Origin: Batrachochytrium dendrobatidis JAM81
Lineage: Eukaryota > Chytridiomycota > Chytridiomycetes > Rhizophydiales
Reading direction: 5' to 3'
Length of the DNA stretch: 64,000 nt
Assembly (NCBI RefSeq): GCF_000203795.2
Contig: NW_006281109.1
Span: 444,001 to 508,000, forward strand
In this document: positions 48,279-61,500 of the stretch, piece by piece
Layout: each line of letters opens with the position of its first letter
Position numbering within the stretch: the first letter of the stretch is position 1
Position numbers and translations under genes: made by a program
The notes under the pieces: generated by a model
Told to the model about the DNA's origin: nothing
Databases searched by the model: none
What the model saw: only the letters and a program-made list of their open reading frames with translations

Positions 48279-49161
48279 CCAAAGCCAGTCGATTGATATA
48301 CAATAAAAAGGATTAGAATCATCAAAACCATGACTGTTTTACAGCAGTATTCTAATCAACTGCCCACTATGGTTTATATAGCAGTCCATATTGTATTTGG
48401 ACAAAGTCATCCATTGATATCATACCAAACAACCGACGTGGATTGTATCCATATGGGATGATCTTATTGGGACTCAACCCGACACAGTCTAGGGTTTGCA
48501 TGTCGTCTGTTACGTTGGTTACGGATAACAAATAACTGTATGCTAATAATTACTAGATCGGTAAATGATATACACAAACACTTCTTAATGCTCATTGCAT
48601 CACCATATATACTGATTTTTCAATACCAAACTGCAAGATTCTATCAAATAAAAACACCAATCTATTGTCCAAACCAAGGAATTCGATTCAATCAGGTCAT
48701 ATATAACGGATACTACAATATATTACCTTCTATATAGCAGAATACAGTTCCTTGAGCTTTCCTGCAGTGGAAGATGGTGCGGCTATTGCCCAGAATATAA
48801 CGTTGATATCAATATAGTTTCTGCACGTTTGAAGGCGCAGAAATTTAAAATCAACCCAACGCGCCGAGTCACGTGGATATGGATGTCATTTGCATTGCGT
48901 GTTATTGCTCACGAACAAGTCAAATGTAATGTCTTGGTAATAAACTGTTTCACTTGGATTGATTATATCACACATGTCACTTGTATTGACTGCATTGACT
49001 GTATTATCACTTGTGTAACTTGTATCACTTGTCTCGTGTTCAAATCTTGTCCATGTTGTTGATGTGATCATCTCGATTGTATCAAGTGTCCATTTGGTGT
49101 TGTTTACTTTCAACTCTATCGTGTGGATATGGATCTGGTGTTGTTTTATTACCGTTTATTT
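48279..49161. other. Intergenic region PBP1/NAA10
   Basis: No gene was recognised. Around 48950-49040 a low-complexity run repeats CACTTGTATTGACTGCATTGACTG-like words imperfectly (with CTTGTAACTTGTATCACTTG). The rest is AT-rich filler. Confidence 0.35.
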
Positions 49162-49895
49162 TCAACTCAATATCTTGCGCATAGCATATGCATCCTGTAA
49201 ATCAGATCGTAGTGATTTCAAATTCAAAAATCCAGATGTCCGGATGAGTGTCAGATCAATTACTGGTATTAGTACAAAGTCAGATTAAAAATATTCAACA
49301 GTTGTATATACTAACCTCTCCGTCTGCATAGTAGCCTTTTTCAACTTCCTTTACACTGTAAAAGAGAACATAAAGAGATGAATGGAACTCAGCGCAACAA
49401 TCGAAAAAATAAATAGACGAATCAATCCAATACGTGATAGCTGTTACCTGAACTTGAGATTATCTCTGTATAATTGCAATGCAGCTCTGTTGCTCTTACG
49501 GACATGCAGTGATACTTGCTTAGCTTTAAAGTTTTCAGCCATGGCTTTCTCTAATTAGGTTTAAAAGTGAGTGAATGAACTAGATAGAGAAGTTACAAAG
49601 GATACATACGAGCTTGAATCATTAGTTTCTCAGCAATTCCTAGTCTCCTCCAGTTGCGCATGACAGAGAGAGAAGTGATATGGCCCTGTGGTTCTTCAGT
49701 GGGGTCTTCCTCCATTTTGGCCAGGACATAACCCACGATACGGCCCGAATGGTCAACAGCAACCTGAGAGAGTTGTGGCCAGGAGATAGCATGATAGATA
49801 TAATACTTCATCTGATAGTTCTCTGGAAGGTTCATCAGGTTGCAGTTTTGTATAGACAGCAGATCATCGACGGTAGCTGGACGAATGGAAATCAT
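49162..49895 (-). CDS. NAA10: N-alpha-acetyltransferase catalytic subunit (Naa10/Ard1)
   Basis: Catalytic GNAT subunit of NatA, which acetylates N-termini at the ribosome together with Naa15. Four exons fit: 49895-49610, 49550-49448, 49355-49316 and 49194-49162, giving 153 residues. It has [53 protein letters not shown] with the acetyl-CoA loop [20 protein letters not shown] and GYYADGEDAYAMR. The protein ends shortly after the fold and lacks the long acidic tail of animal Naa10. A MITE lies 50 bp upstream of the start codon. Confidence 0.94.
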
Positions 49896-49943
49896 GAAGA
49901 AAGTGAAGAAAACATTGGCCAGTCTTGATGGGAATTCTTACTG

Positions 49944-50388
49944 TTACAACCGTATTCATGTCAAATGGAATATTAGATGAGAATTGGAGATGTTTATATC
50001 TGTTTAATCCGCAACTTAAACACTGAGTGATTGACATGTATAGTTGCACTCGTAGTATGTGCGATCATTGTTAAACTAGATCGCAAGTGTATGTTTTTAG
50101 AATACAACAATGAAGAGTTTATACAAAGTTGTATTGACAGCATCAGAATAGTTCAATATTTGGACTGGAATGAATGAATCTGGTGGTCGTGCAGTGTATG
50201 ACTATCAAATGAGGACAATCAGTCCAAAAGTATAGTTTAATCGTGTCATAGTGAACGTTGTGCTTATTGGATTGAGTGTCGATTCAGATTAATCTCCAAT
50301 AAGCACAAGGAATATTCAACCATTGTTTATCACAAAGCAATCTGCAAGACTAATACAAGTGCTTCACTTTGCGTGAATACAACTGTAA
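49944..50388 (+). mobile_element. MITE-like element between NAA10 and kinase
   Basis: A 445-bp element has a left end TTACAACCGTATTCATGTCA and a right end TTTGCGTGAATACAACTGTAA. The interior shares the block ATTCAACCATTGTTTATCAC with other copies in inverse orientation. It fills almost all of the divergent intergenic region, so both neighbouring promoters lie in or against it. Confidence 0.75.
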
Positions 50389-50389
50389 A

Positions 50390-52695
50390 ATGGACTCATC
50401 AATTCCATCTAAAGCTCATCCTACAGATGTATATGAGCTTCAGTCACGTATTGGCGAAGGCTCATATGGAAAAGTAAGGGGTTTGTGCAGCAAGATTATA
50501 CGACTTTGACCAGGGAATGTTGGGTTCTACAGTTCAATATCAATACTAAAAGCTTTCATCTAGGTTTATCTTGGCATTCACAAAGTTACTAAAGAGCTAG
50601 TGGCCATCAAAATAATAGATATTGAAGGTACTATATGTTTTAATATTGGCGATTACAGTATTTTACTTAATCGTGAACAATTGTATTGGGTTGCATTCAG
50701 ATACAAGGTTTAACATGGCTCATCCTTTTTGTTTCATTGAATGCCAGAGTGTGGAGATGATATAGATGAAATACGGAATGAAATAGCGGTACTTTCAGAT
50801 CTGCATTCTCCATGGGTAACAAGGTATCATGGCTCATTCATCAAAGGTTCATGCATGTGGATTATCATGGAGTATTGCTCTGGAGGTTCATGTCGTGATA
50901 TGGTATGTGATTTATAACGACCACGACGCTTCCACTGCTGTAATGATTTAGTCATGTAAATGATCGAATTTCGACCACTAACATTGATAAATGAATGGGT
51001 TTGATTATATAAAGTTGAGCAAGTATGGTGTGTTTGATGAAACCCAAGTTGCATTTATTGTAAAGGAACTGTTGCATGGACTAGTTTATTTGCATTCACT
51101 TGGAAAGATTCACCGTGATATCAAGGCTGCCAATGTTTTGCTAATGGACAATGGTGGAGTAAAATTGGCCGATTTTGGTGTATCGGGTCAGGTAAACCAT
51201 TCTTCCCACTTTTTGTTTTCGAGTGCTGCCCTAAAACTCACAACTATATAAATGAGCTAGATTACTGCAACGATCACAAAGAAAAATACGTTTGTTGGTA
51301 CTCCCTATTGGATGGCACCAGAGGTTATTTTAAGGTCTGCATACAATGCAAAGGTAGGATTGATGGGCTTAAAAAGTTGTTATTTATTGTTAATATATGT
51401 GATAAATGACGTTTTATAACTGTTTTCAAACCTGGAATGCCATTTGTTCAATTATTTAGGCAGACATCTGGTCGCTAGGCATCACTGCATGGGAACTTGC
51501 ACAGTAAGTTTTCTTTATTTACCACGAATATGTAGCTCTTAATAATGATCTTGTCTAGTTACTAATCAATAATATTGGATATGCAATTTAAGTGGCCTTC
51601 CACCTTACGCCAATATTCATCCCATGCGTGTTTTGTTTATGATTCCAAAAAACAATCCACCTGTGCTAGATGATAAATTCTCCCAACCATTCAAAAGCTT
51701 TATGGCGGCATGCTTGACGGCAAGACCTAAAGATGTAAATATTCCTCTATCACCAATATCTGTACATTTCTAAATATGCATCATACTTGACTACTCTGAT
51801 GTTAACTTGTTTTTTTAAAATCTTACAAAGCGACCAACAGCAGAAGCTCTTTTGAGTCACGAGTTCTTTACAAACCAGCCGTCTATTAGCCCTCTGCTTC
51901 CATTAATACATACTTCAGATTCCAAAAATCAATCTACTTTGAATTCGGAAAACTCTTTGCCAATACCAGAAAGCAGCGATGCCGAGTCTCTTGAGTGGGA
52001 TTTTGATGAAGGGAGAAAGTCGAAAGCGTCAATAGTCGAATCAACAGATTTTATTGATCGATCAACTGAAGTAACACGGCAATGTAAAGAAAGTTTATTG
52101 GTAGCTTCTCAAGCTGAGATAGCATATAGAACTCTAGGTAAAAGGTAATAACTTACATCTTAATATACCACCATCTGTGCCGTGTGTTGCGTTTTCAGTA
52201 TGAATTTATTGTTGCTTAATTTAAAAACCAACTCGATTTTACTATAATCAGCGTTGCTTTTGAGGATGAGTTTGAGCCACCACTAGTTAATACGATGATC
52301 ACAGCTTTTACTGTTGCACCATTGTCTCGCGTAGAATTACCTTTATCGTTTTCTCAGTCAAATAAGAAAAGTATTATGCGTGAATCACCTTTGCGCTTTG
52401 AGGTTTTAGGTAACTTCATGCTACAGTTGGAAAATGTTATACATATTTTGGTAAACCAACATTACTGATTATTTCTTTAGATCAACCAATTGACAATCAT
52501 GGTTGTGCGCCAATTGAATCTGAGCTTATAAAAGTCAAGCCGTTAGATACTGCCAGAACTGTAACTCCTAAATTGGCAAAACCCAAGACAATTCCAATTG
52601 TAGATTATTCAATTTCTTTTGGTTGGAGCCCGCGAGAGTACAGAGGATCTATCGCCGAGCAGCTGTTGAATAGATGGTCAATGAAATTGGCATAA
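50390..52695 (+). CDS. STE20-family (GCK-III type) protein kinase
   Basis: Ten exons fit in phase: 50390-50473, 50564-50627, 50748-50902, 51015-51191, 51261-51353, 51460-51503, 51593-51734, 51831-52144, 52252-52409 and 52481-52695, for 481 residues. The N-terminal kinase domain is complete: GEGSYGKV glycine loop, VAIKIIDIE with the ATP Lys, [10 protein letters not shown], catalytic loop [16 protein letters not shown], the substrate loop [10 protein letters not shown] and [13 protein letters not shown]. The placement at the N-terminus, followed by a Ser/Glu-rich region, fits the GCK-III group (MST3/STK25, fungal SIN or polarity kinases). The C-terminal 170 residues are not recognised. The start codon is one base after a MITE. 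Confidence 0.9.
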
Positions 52696-52783
52696 ACTCA
52701 CCAAATTTTGAAAATATGTTGGTATGCTTTATATATATTTACAAAACCAGTAGACTCGAGGTGAAACTACATGAAAGTTTATC

Positions 52784-54827
52784 TTATTCATTTTCAGGAG
52801 TGGGATTGTTGGGTTTATGACGCTTTTGAGCTCCTGCCAAGTCTCCTGTGCCAGATCGACTGACTCCAGTTTTGTTTAGCTTGACACCATCGTCGGTCAC
52901 AACTGTTGAGTTGAATAAATATCCTCCACTGCCAGAGGTGGTCATCATTGGATGTGTTCCAGAATTGGAGGGTACTTGGTATTCACGAAGCCAGCTTTCG
53001 GTCAGCTGTGTATTAACGAACCGACGGGATAGACGAACGTAATTGTACGCATTAAGTAGAGACTAACGACAGTGCAAAGATTATATGTTGGCAATCTTGA
53101 AAAGATCTACATGGCTTCTTGATACAAGCAATAAATTATGCCAATCAGTTAATGCAAAGACATACCTCCTTGTATGGGGAATATACCACCATTGGCTTGG
53201 AAGGAGCTAAATACCCTTCCAATTTCTTGACAATTTCGTGGGCATCAAAACGAGAAGCAACCAGCAAGCTAAATATCAAAGCAGTGAATGAGAGACCAAA
53301 AGTTATACGCAGATTGCATCAATTTAAATAGACGAGTTTACCCATCAAATCCACCGCGGTGGATGCATTCAAATACATTTTCGACTTGACTACGTTTTTC
53401 TGTGGAGCGCAAAACAGCTTCTGGATTCAAAGGCTCTATAGTACATGATTAATTCAATAAGTAAAGCTCGTACCAAATCTCAGTGTTTGATTTCATTGCA
53501 GCAAAAGTGGTATTACTAGTATATTCTGGAAGAGCGTCAAGATGAAACCATGGGAGTGTATAGACAGTGTTGGAAACCTCGGAAGGAAAGTTCATCATGT
53601 TAACAAGATTTAGCACTGCCGAGTCTTTGTCGTGCAGTACTGTTATTTTTCCATGTCCTGTATGAAAACAAACCATTCAAATGCATTGTTCAAACATATT
53701 AGATCAGTCCTATTTGATGGGTATAAAATTGGTGATTTAAAAATGTGCCTCTGCTAACCTTGCATTTTCTCAAGCATAGCTCCTACAAGCAAGCCAGACA
53801 TATCATCTACAACCAAGAAACTGGACCCGGCTTTTACATTGGCAAGTGTAAGCATTTGTGAAAGAGTGTCTATTCGTATTTCTCTAACCATACACAAGAG
53901 AATCGCAAAGCATGATCAGTTGATGCAGAGCTGAAATGCTATTTAAAAATAGGTGAATGGATAGCAGTCAGTGACACGGAAGAAGTTACCTAGTTTTTTC
54001 GGGATTTTTTTCGAGATATATATCGCAAAATACTCTTGCGGTGGGCTTAATTGGAGTAAACACTTTTGAAAATCTGCAAACAATAAATAAAATTCATTAA
54101 TTGGCATGCTCGAAAGATACTTGAACTAAATTGCATTGTCATAGATACATACTTTCGTTGCTTTTTTTTAATGTATTTTACCTTGGAAAACTCTGTTTTT
54201 TTATCAAAAGCACTATTGTTTTCCACCAAACTTCTGATCAAAGACTAATCAGCATTTTCAAAAAAACAGTCAGAATTCAAGATTGAAAATAAACAGGCTT
54301 GGTGTACATTAACTTGATTTGAGGTTGTTCAAACCCTATCACTTACATCATGGTCTACAGTTCCTTGAAGACTCTTTACTTTAAGCTCTTCAATCTCTTT
54401 TTGTGACAGTTTTTGAGATGCTGGATCGTCCATAATCATTTGGTTTGATGCTAATTCCATATTTTGGCCAAGATCTAACAGAAACCATTAAAATTAAAAC
54501 GGAGATTGTCAAAGTTTGTAATAAACGCCATCAGCAAGCAATACGAGAATTAATGATGAAGTAGCCACAAATATATTTAATGGGCCAGTCAACATGAGCC
54601 AGCTTACCAAATTCTTGCAATGAATCAAGATTTTTAACTCGTCGGATTTTATTATCTCCATAAATCTCATAAGGGACAAGTTGATACTTTCCAATCAAGT
54701 CATTGCTTTGGAAACTACCAAACTTTCCAAGATCCACTTTTTCATTAGCTTTTAAAGTAAATACTTTATGGTTTCCGGAAGGCAGTTTGATTATGATCCA
54801 CTGATTTTCTTGAATGATATCGTCCAT
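52784..54827 (-). CDS. TRM6: tRNA m1A58 methyltransferase non-catalytic subunit Trm6
   Basis: Trm6 (Gcd10) binds tRNA and, with the catalytic Trm61, makes 1-methyladenosine at position 58, needed for initiator tRNA stability. Nine exons fit: 54827-54608, 54474-54347, 54244-54153, 54073-53990, 53883-53759, 53657-53517, 53435-53342, 53268-53166 and 53062-52784, for 421 residues. Conserved blocks are IKLPSGNHK, LGKFGSF, ASQKLSQKEIEELK, KTEFSKVKYIKKKQ, DTLSQMLTLANVKAGS, DDMSGLLVGAMLEKMQG, VVYSPYKE and ESWLREYQV. The catalytic motif of Trm61 is absent as expected. It is convergent with the kinase gene, 88 bp apart. Confidence 0.93.
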
Positions 54828-54941
54828 TGTAATCTTTAGCCAACGATTCGAAACAGAAAATTAGAAAAATTTCAGCAATGATTTGAAGAATCAATTTAAA
54901 ATCACGTGCTTGAACTCGATATTGAGTTTCTTGCTAATGCA

Positions 54942-55403
54942 TTACAGCCATATTCGAGTAAAATGAAATATTAAATGTCAATATATGATAAACCGTCATG
55001 TTTGATTGGTACCAGTTTTCATTAAATTTGCTGAACATTGCTTTATCAACTGTTTTAGTTTACTGGCCTTCATGCTCATTCTTGTACAAAATACAGAGTG
55101 AATATTCACATTGCTATTTCAATATATTCCACATCCTTGGCATCATTTCAATCTACAGCTCTTTAAACATTGAGTGACCTTCAAGGAAACAGCATTTATT
55201 CCTGAAACTGCAATCTTTGTTATCTTGAACTTGAACGCGAACTATCTGATATTAAGATACAGCAGAGTTTTCACGGAAAAAGCAATCAATTTCTAATAGC
55301 AAGCGGAACGAATATTTAACCATTGTTTATTCCGGAACAGAATAGAGGCTCCGACTGTAAGATAAATACAGAAAAGCTTCATTTTACATGAATACGGCTG
55401 TAA
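54942..55403 (-). mobile_element. MITE-like element, inverted twin of copy A
   Basis: The best preserved copy has a left end TTACAGCCATATTCGAGTAA and a right end TTACATGAATACGGCTGTAA, 462 bp. Its sequence is almost the exact reverse complement of 37150-37610, which implies recent mobility or exchange. It sits between TRM6 and HYDIN, 115 bp from the TRM6 start codon. Confidence 0.85.
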
Positions 55404-55555
55404 TTTTACCTCGCGCTTTACTCTCGTTATCGTGTCGAGTGCTGCTCCATTTTCACTCAAGCTGCACTAGGCTCATTCCTTTATCAAATACAAAAAACAT
55501 GCTTCCCCTTTACCAATCATAATTTTTATTGGCTGGATCAACTAGTCTTTCGAAA

Positions 55556-58500
55556 CTACGACACATAACGCAAGTAGTAAACCCACGTCATATTGCTCAT
55601 CGTGTGAGTGATTGTCAGCTTTCCTACTTTGTGGGTACTTGACTTGCTGGTTACAGAGTTTCCTAATTGGTTTTGCATTATAGCTGCTCCAAAAGCAGCA
55701 CTGGTAGAGGTAGTTCCTGTTGCTGGTGGTTTAAACCCGATTGATAGTTGAATCAACTTTTTCGAGGCAACAGTTTCTGCTGCTTTGACTACAAATATGG
55801 GATTGTCCTGTATATTAAACAGTCTAATCATCAGCTCTATAATTCATTGAATACTGCAATAAATTTTGATCTACTTTTAAAATACTTACCACTACAAAAT
55901 TGAATGTAGCCGATGTACTCAATACATTCTTAAATGACAAGATGGATGGTGATCCAGATTTGATCAAAATCGGGCCTTGTGGTCGAGGAGCAGCACAATG
56001 GCCATTTAATGGACAAATGTAGTCGCCGCCCAGAGGAGAAGATATGATCAGTTGGGTACGAGTGTCCCCTAGCTTTGACGGCTCGTAGATGACATCTACA
56101 GAAACTTCTACCCCGCCAATGGTAGCTAAAATCAAAAAAGTTGTAAGTCACTGAACCACATTACTAGTGTCTATAACAACGCGATACCTGCAGCAACCGA
56201 TACGCTTTTTTCAACAGTAAACTCGGTGTTATCAATTTTACATGTAAAGTCTGTTCGAACTTTTGAAAAACTCGTAAATCGAAATGTTTGTACTTGACTG
56301 CTGCCAAAACCAACTTTAAATTGAAGTGTCCGCTCGGGTTGAGCAGCCAGAGAAATAAGTCTTAAATCGTATTGATATAGCCCAAGATCCACCGAAGACA
56401 ATGTTATTCGTGCTGATGCCTCTTTTGGGATCAAGGGTAAAAATTCTATAGTGCAAATGCCTTCTGATCTAAAAGTTGATGATCCATGGATATGCATTAT
56501 TCAAAATCATTAGTAAATATGACATTAAAAACACATGGAAGATTAATACGTACTTTGGCTGAATTGTAAATGAATGGGGGGCAATAACATCGAGATTATT
56601 GCTTGATCCGCTAAAGAGAGCTGGCGTTGATAGTGGGTTAGATATAGTAATATCATGAGTGCTAGTTTGGCGCACCGCTGTTGTCATGTCGTAGCATGCA
56701 ATCACTCCTGGTGCAGTACTCTTGTAAGTTAGACTATACGATATATATTCCTGTGAAGTCTCGTTTTTAAATATTATTTTGATATTGGTTACTCCTTCTT
56801 TATACGCATAAAATGTCAGCTTGTAATCTTTGGATAATAGCGGTGATAAATCAACAAAGTCGTTTCCTTTGATAACAATACTAGGATCTGGCTTTAAAAC
56901 TTCAATAATTGCTCGCAATCGTTGTGGACGTTTCAGCCAATTGCCAACATTCAACACTTCGGTAAATGAAGTTTTGGACGGTATTTCTCGATTGATATTT
57001 CCAGCAGATAAAGGTTTGTCCACTGTTCCATAAAGCTTGTGTAGTATGCCACTACCATCTGGAAGTGGGAAAAATACCGATCCTTCGTGTCGGCCCCCTT
57101 CGCCAGAGCCAATGGTTTCCAATGGATTAAAAGTAATGTCAAACATTTTGGACTGTCCTGGCTCAACAGCAATCACTTCTGCGCCGCTCCAGTATTCGTT
57201 ATCAATGATTGGTCGAATGTGCCAGACATTGGATGTCTTGTTGGAAATTGGTATGCTTTTTGTATCGGGTGAGCGTACAGGAGTAGAAAATTTGATTGCA
57301 TCATTTTGTACAGGCTGAGGAATACACATTCCCGTGAGAGTAAGATAAAGATTCGCCGAGCCTTCAATCTCACAAGAAATGTTTTCATAACGAACATCAG
57401 GATTGATCTCAATTGGATGGAATGTGATTTCCAAAGGAATTTCCATGCCTGGCGAAATATACCCTTCGCTTGGGGAAATGGAAAAGTCTGGCAAAAACTT
57501 TTTAGAGTTCCAATGGAACTTTGTACCAATTTCTCCTATGTTCTGCAGTTGAATGCGCCGCGTTATACTGCTCTGTTGAACGACTGCTCCAAGGGTCACA
57601 ATATCATTTTCAAGTCTGACATCAATTCCTTGGCAAGCTCCCGTAATTGCAAAAAGTGGATATGCGACACCTGGAGCTTCAACGCGCAGTTCCTCTGTAA
57701 AAGCGGGAATACGATGATGGGGTACAAACTTTAGATCCATTCCTATGCTGGACTTTGGTTTCAACAAAATATTGTTTACTTGTGAAATATGAATACCATA
57801 GTTTAAAAGGTTTTCGACAACAGAACTAGGACCAATACTGAATAAAGTAGGAAGCTTGCTTTTGTTAAAAATCTTGACAGATCTAGTAGATGTTTGGCCA
57901 ATACGAAGTGCACCAAAGCTTAGCTGTCGTGAATCTGTTTCAATTCGATGTTCAATAGCTTCTCCCTTGACAGGAAAATCAATATATGATAACCCGTTAA
58001 TTTCAAACTTGATTACTCCACTAAAATACCCCGATTGTCTTGGAACAAACGAAAAAGTATATTGTGTGGATTCTCCCGGAGCTAGTGTCAAAACTCCTCG
58101 TTGGATTTCTAACCACTGTAAATCAGATGTAACAATATCAAACGTGATGTCATAAATATCTACGTTTGTGATTTGAATCGGAGCCACGGCAGCCGTCATT
58201 CCAGATCCAAAAACAAAATGAGATCCAAAATCCACGCTGGATTCTGAAAATTTCAAAAGCGGTTTAACTCCTGTTCCTTGGATGGTAAGAGGATATGTGT
58301 GTCCATTAACAACACTACATACAGCTCGAACTCCTTTGATCTCCACGGTTGTAGTGGGTATGAATGCAATCTCACACCACATCCTATCGCCTTTCAACAC
58401 TGTGCCGACTTCTGGTTTGATCGTCACAAGCCCTGCGCTTTTTAAAGTCAGCTTCCAAGAAAAGTCAAAATTGAATATTCCCGAGTTGACTATGCAAATT

Positions 58501-61500
58501 CGCTTTACTCGTTTCTCATTGATTTGCACCTGCCCAAAATCAACAATGTTATCTATTGTTGTGGATGATGCTAGTTCTAGTGAAGATCCATATACTGTTT
58601 CTAAATGTAGTGAATCATGTATTTCGTAGCCTTCACCCTTGACATTTATAGTAACGGGTAGGGATTTTTTACGAATATTACACTGCAGGTTGAAATTGAA
58701 GCTTTTTTCTGACGGTGGTGCAAATGTGATCTGAATTGGAACCTGGCTGCAAGCAGGAATTATGCCAGAATTTGGAAGAACGTGCAGAATTGGAGTGCCT
58801 TGATGGCCTATCTCGTCCGATATATCGCTGAATGAGTAGGAAAACGAAACGTTTTCCCTATTTATAAGGTTTGCAATTTCTTTAACTTGGCGTCCAACAA
58901 GAACTGACTTGAAATTGATACCAGTGTGGTCCACATACACTTTGGGTTCCACTGCTTGACCTACAAGTAAAAATTGTACCTGAATTTGATGTTCTGGAAT
59001 GGTGAATATCCATAAAGACTCCTGAGTATTTAAAAATTGCAAATTAGTATATTGGCCGTAGAGCTATATGGTTTGGCGTTATGTTGATATTTAAAAATTC
59101 TAACCCTGAATAAAAACTGACCTTGATTTCAGTAGACTCTGGAGTAAATTCAAACACTATTTCACTTTTCTTGTTAGAGGCTACGATTCCTCGAGAATTC
59201 AAACATTTGAAAAATTTTGTATGCCCTTGGACTTCCGGATGCCACATAAACTCATAGCTCATTGCAGTGGGATTCACAATATAGAACCGACGAATATTTT
59301 TTCCGCGAACACCACAGGAGCTAAATTCAATAACCCTAATATTTGGATCCAGTATTGCAGGAACAGTATTGTTCAAGTCGCAATCGGGATTACGCCTTTC
59401 ACTCGTGAGATAATCGCTATCTTCAAGCTCAAAATGACAAAGTGGTCGCAAAGATGTTCCTCTCACAGTAAGTGACAACGGTTTTGCATCCTTACCAAGA
59501 TTGGGAATACTGCATACTATACTATTGCAATAGTCTCCAACATCAATGGGAGAAAACCGAACGGTAATCATCAATGACTCATTTAAAGGAATGGTTCCAG
59601 ACGCAGGATTGATACTAAATGGACACAAATCGCTAGAGTCGACTGTTGTACCATCTTCTAAACAAATCACAAAGGCAAATTTCAAAATCACTTTTCCAGA
59701 ATTTCGGAGTGAAAAGCGATGAACTCTGCTTTGATACATTAGTGTGCTTTTAAAGTTGATATGGTTTTGATCACATTCATACATGGAGTAGTCAGAAAAT
59801 GCTGACAACAATAGTGTATATTCGCTGAGTGGCGAGATTGCTTCATATGTAGGTTCTACATATTGCTCAAGTACTTTTCGGGGCAAACTCAATTTTGAAT
59901 TTTGACCATCAGAACCAATCCATCGAACAACTTTCATTCCACTGTCCCATTCCAGATCAGGAGGTGATTGAAACCGAAGTTTTCCCGACTTTACAGTAAT
60001 GGGAGCATGTTGAATTTCTTGTGTTTGTTTAGGTGAAAACGTGACGCAGACATCACGATCACCACGCGGCTTGATGTGCAAGATGGTTGGATTAAATACA
60101 AAATCAGAAGATTCGCTGATAAAAATGCGGACCCATTCAGATGAATGATTGCGAAGCTTAAACGACTTTTGCTTGCATTCATCAATAAAACAATCGCCAA
60201 ATATAATCTCGTTTTCAGAATCGTCAGATAAGCCTTCAAATGTCAAATCATCCAAATATCCTTCTCCAACAAGCTGCAGCGACGAATCTTCAAAAGTGTT
60301 GTCCATAATTTTAAGTCGTAGTTCGCCTTCAAACTTTTTAACTGACATTGGTCGGCACTTGACCTCAACAGTTCGTTGCTCTTGTGGTTTAAGGTGGTGG
60401 GTATCATACAACATCGGGCATTCAAAATCCTCTGTATCCTTATACGTCCACTCCAGTTTGAACCTGGCTGGAATTATCCCATCGTTTCGCAAAACAATTG
60501 GAAGTGTTTGCTGTGTGTTGAGGAGCAATTTTTTAAATTTTAGCAATGGAAGTCCCGCTTTCGATTTCAATATTGGCCAGTCAACAACAATACGCGGCAG
60601 CGTGCCTTCTCCGCGCAATTCGAATGAAAGGGTTTTGTTTCGTCCGTCTTGTACATTCTCAACTGTTGCTTCAAATATTCCAGCATATGGTTGAATAGAA
60701 GCTGGATGAAATATGACTGAAACATAGCGGTACTCGTGACTTGGTATCGTAAGCTTTTTAGTTTCCACGTCAAATGCAAAATCTGAGCTGTCTGTTCTGG
60801 ATTTTCCGCGGGGTTTTGTAGAAAGAGAGATATCACATGGCACTTTAAATGGGTTGGATATTTTAAAATTGACAGTGACTTGCTGCCCTACAAGATAAGC
60901 TCCAAAATGAAATATACGATCATCTTCGGCATAAACATTGTTTTGAGTAGTGAATAGCTCAAGACGTTTACAAACACTTTGCTCTTCAAAAATTGAAGAA
61001 AAGTCAGTGGTATTAATACCTGGAATGCAACTTTCTCCAACCAATCGATATTCCATTGCATCAGAACCTTCTTCCGGTGAACGATCTGATACATCTACAC
61101 CAATAGTTTCATCAAAATGTCCTGGATTATCGGAATGAAACTCGACAGTAATTGACTGCTTTGTGCCAGCTGCAACTATGCCACTAGTAGGAAAAAGAGT
61201 AAATGCTCCAGAATTGAGTGTATCAGTAGGTTTAAAAACCTCTTTCCGATTGGAAATGCTTTTGGTAGCTGGCGGTGGCGAAGCAGCTCGAGCTAATTTT
61301 CCAAGACGTACATGTGACTTGTTTTTTGTTCCAATCTTTGGCTCAATAGCACGAGCGACTAGTTTATATATTGAATATTTAAAATCAAACTCTCCTTGGT
61401 TTTCAATGATAAACTGTCGAGAAGCTTTGCTGCCGTGAACAAGCGCTCCAAAATTGAGATCACGCATTGGAAGTACTGAGAATTTGCTAAAAACCGCACG

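Noticed and set aside
50390..52695. Calling the kinase Hippo/MST1-2
   Set aside because: There is no recognisable C-terminal SARAH domain; the kinase sequence fits the GCK-III group better, so no gene symbol is given.
57306..58629. Plus-strand open frames opposite HYDIN
   Set aside because: They are antisense shadows of a strongly conserved coding exon.
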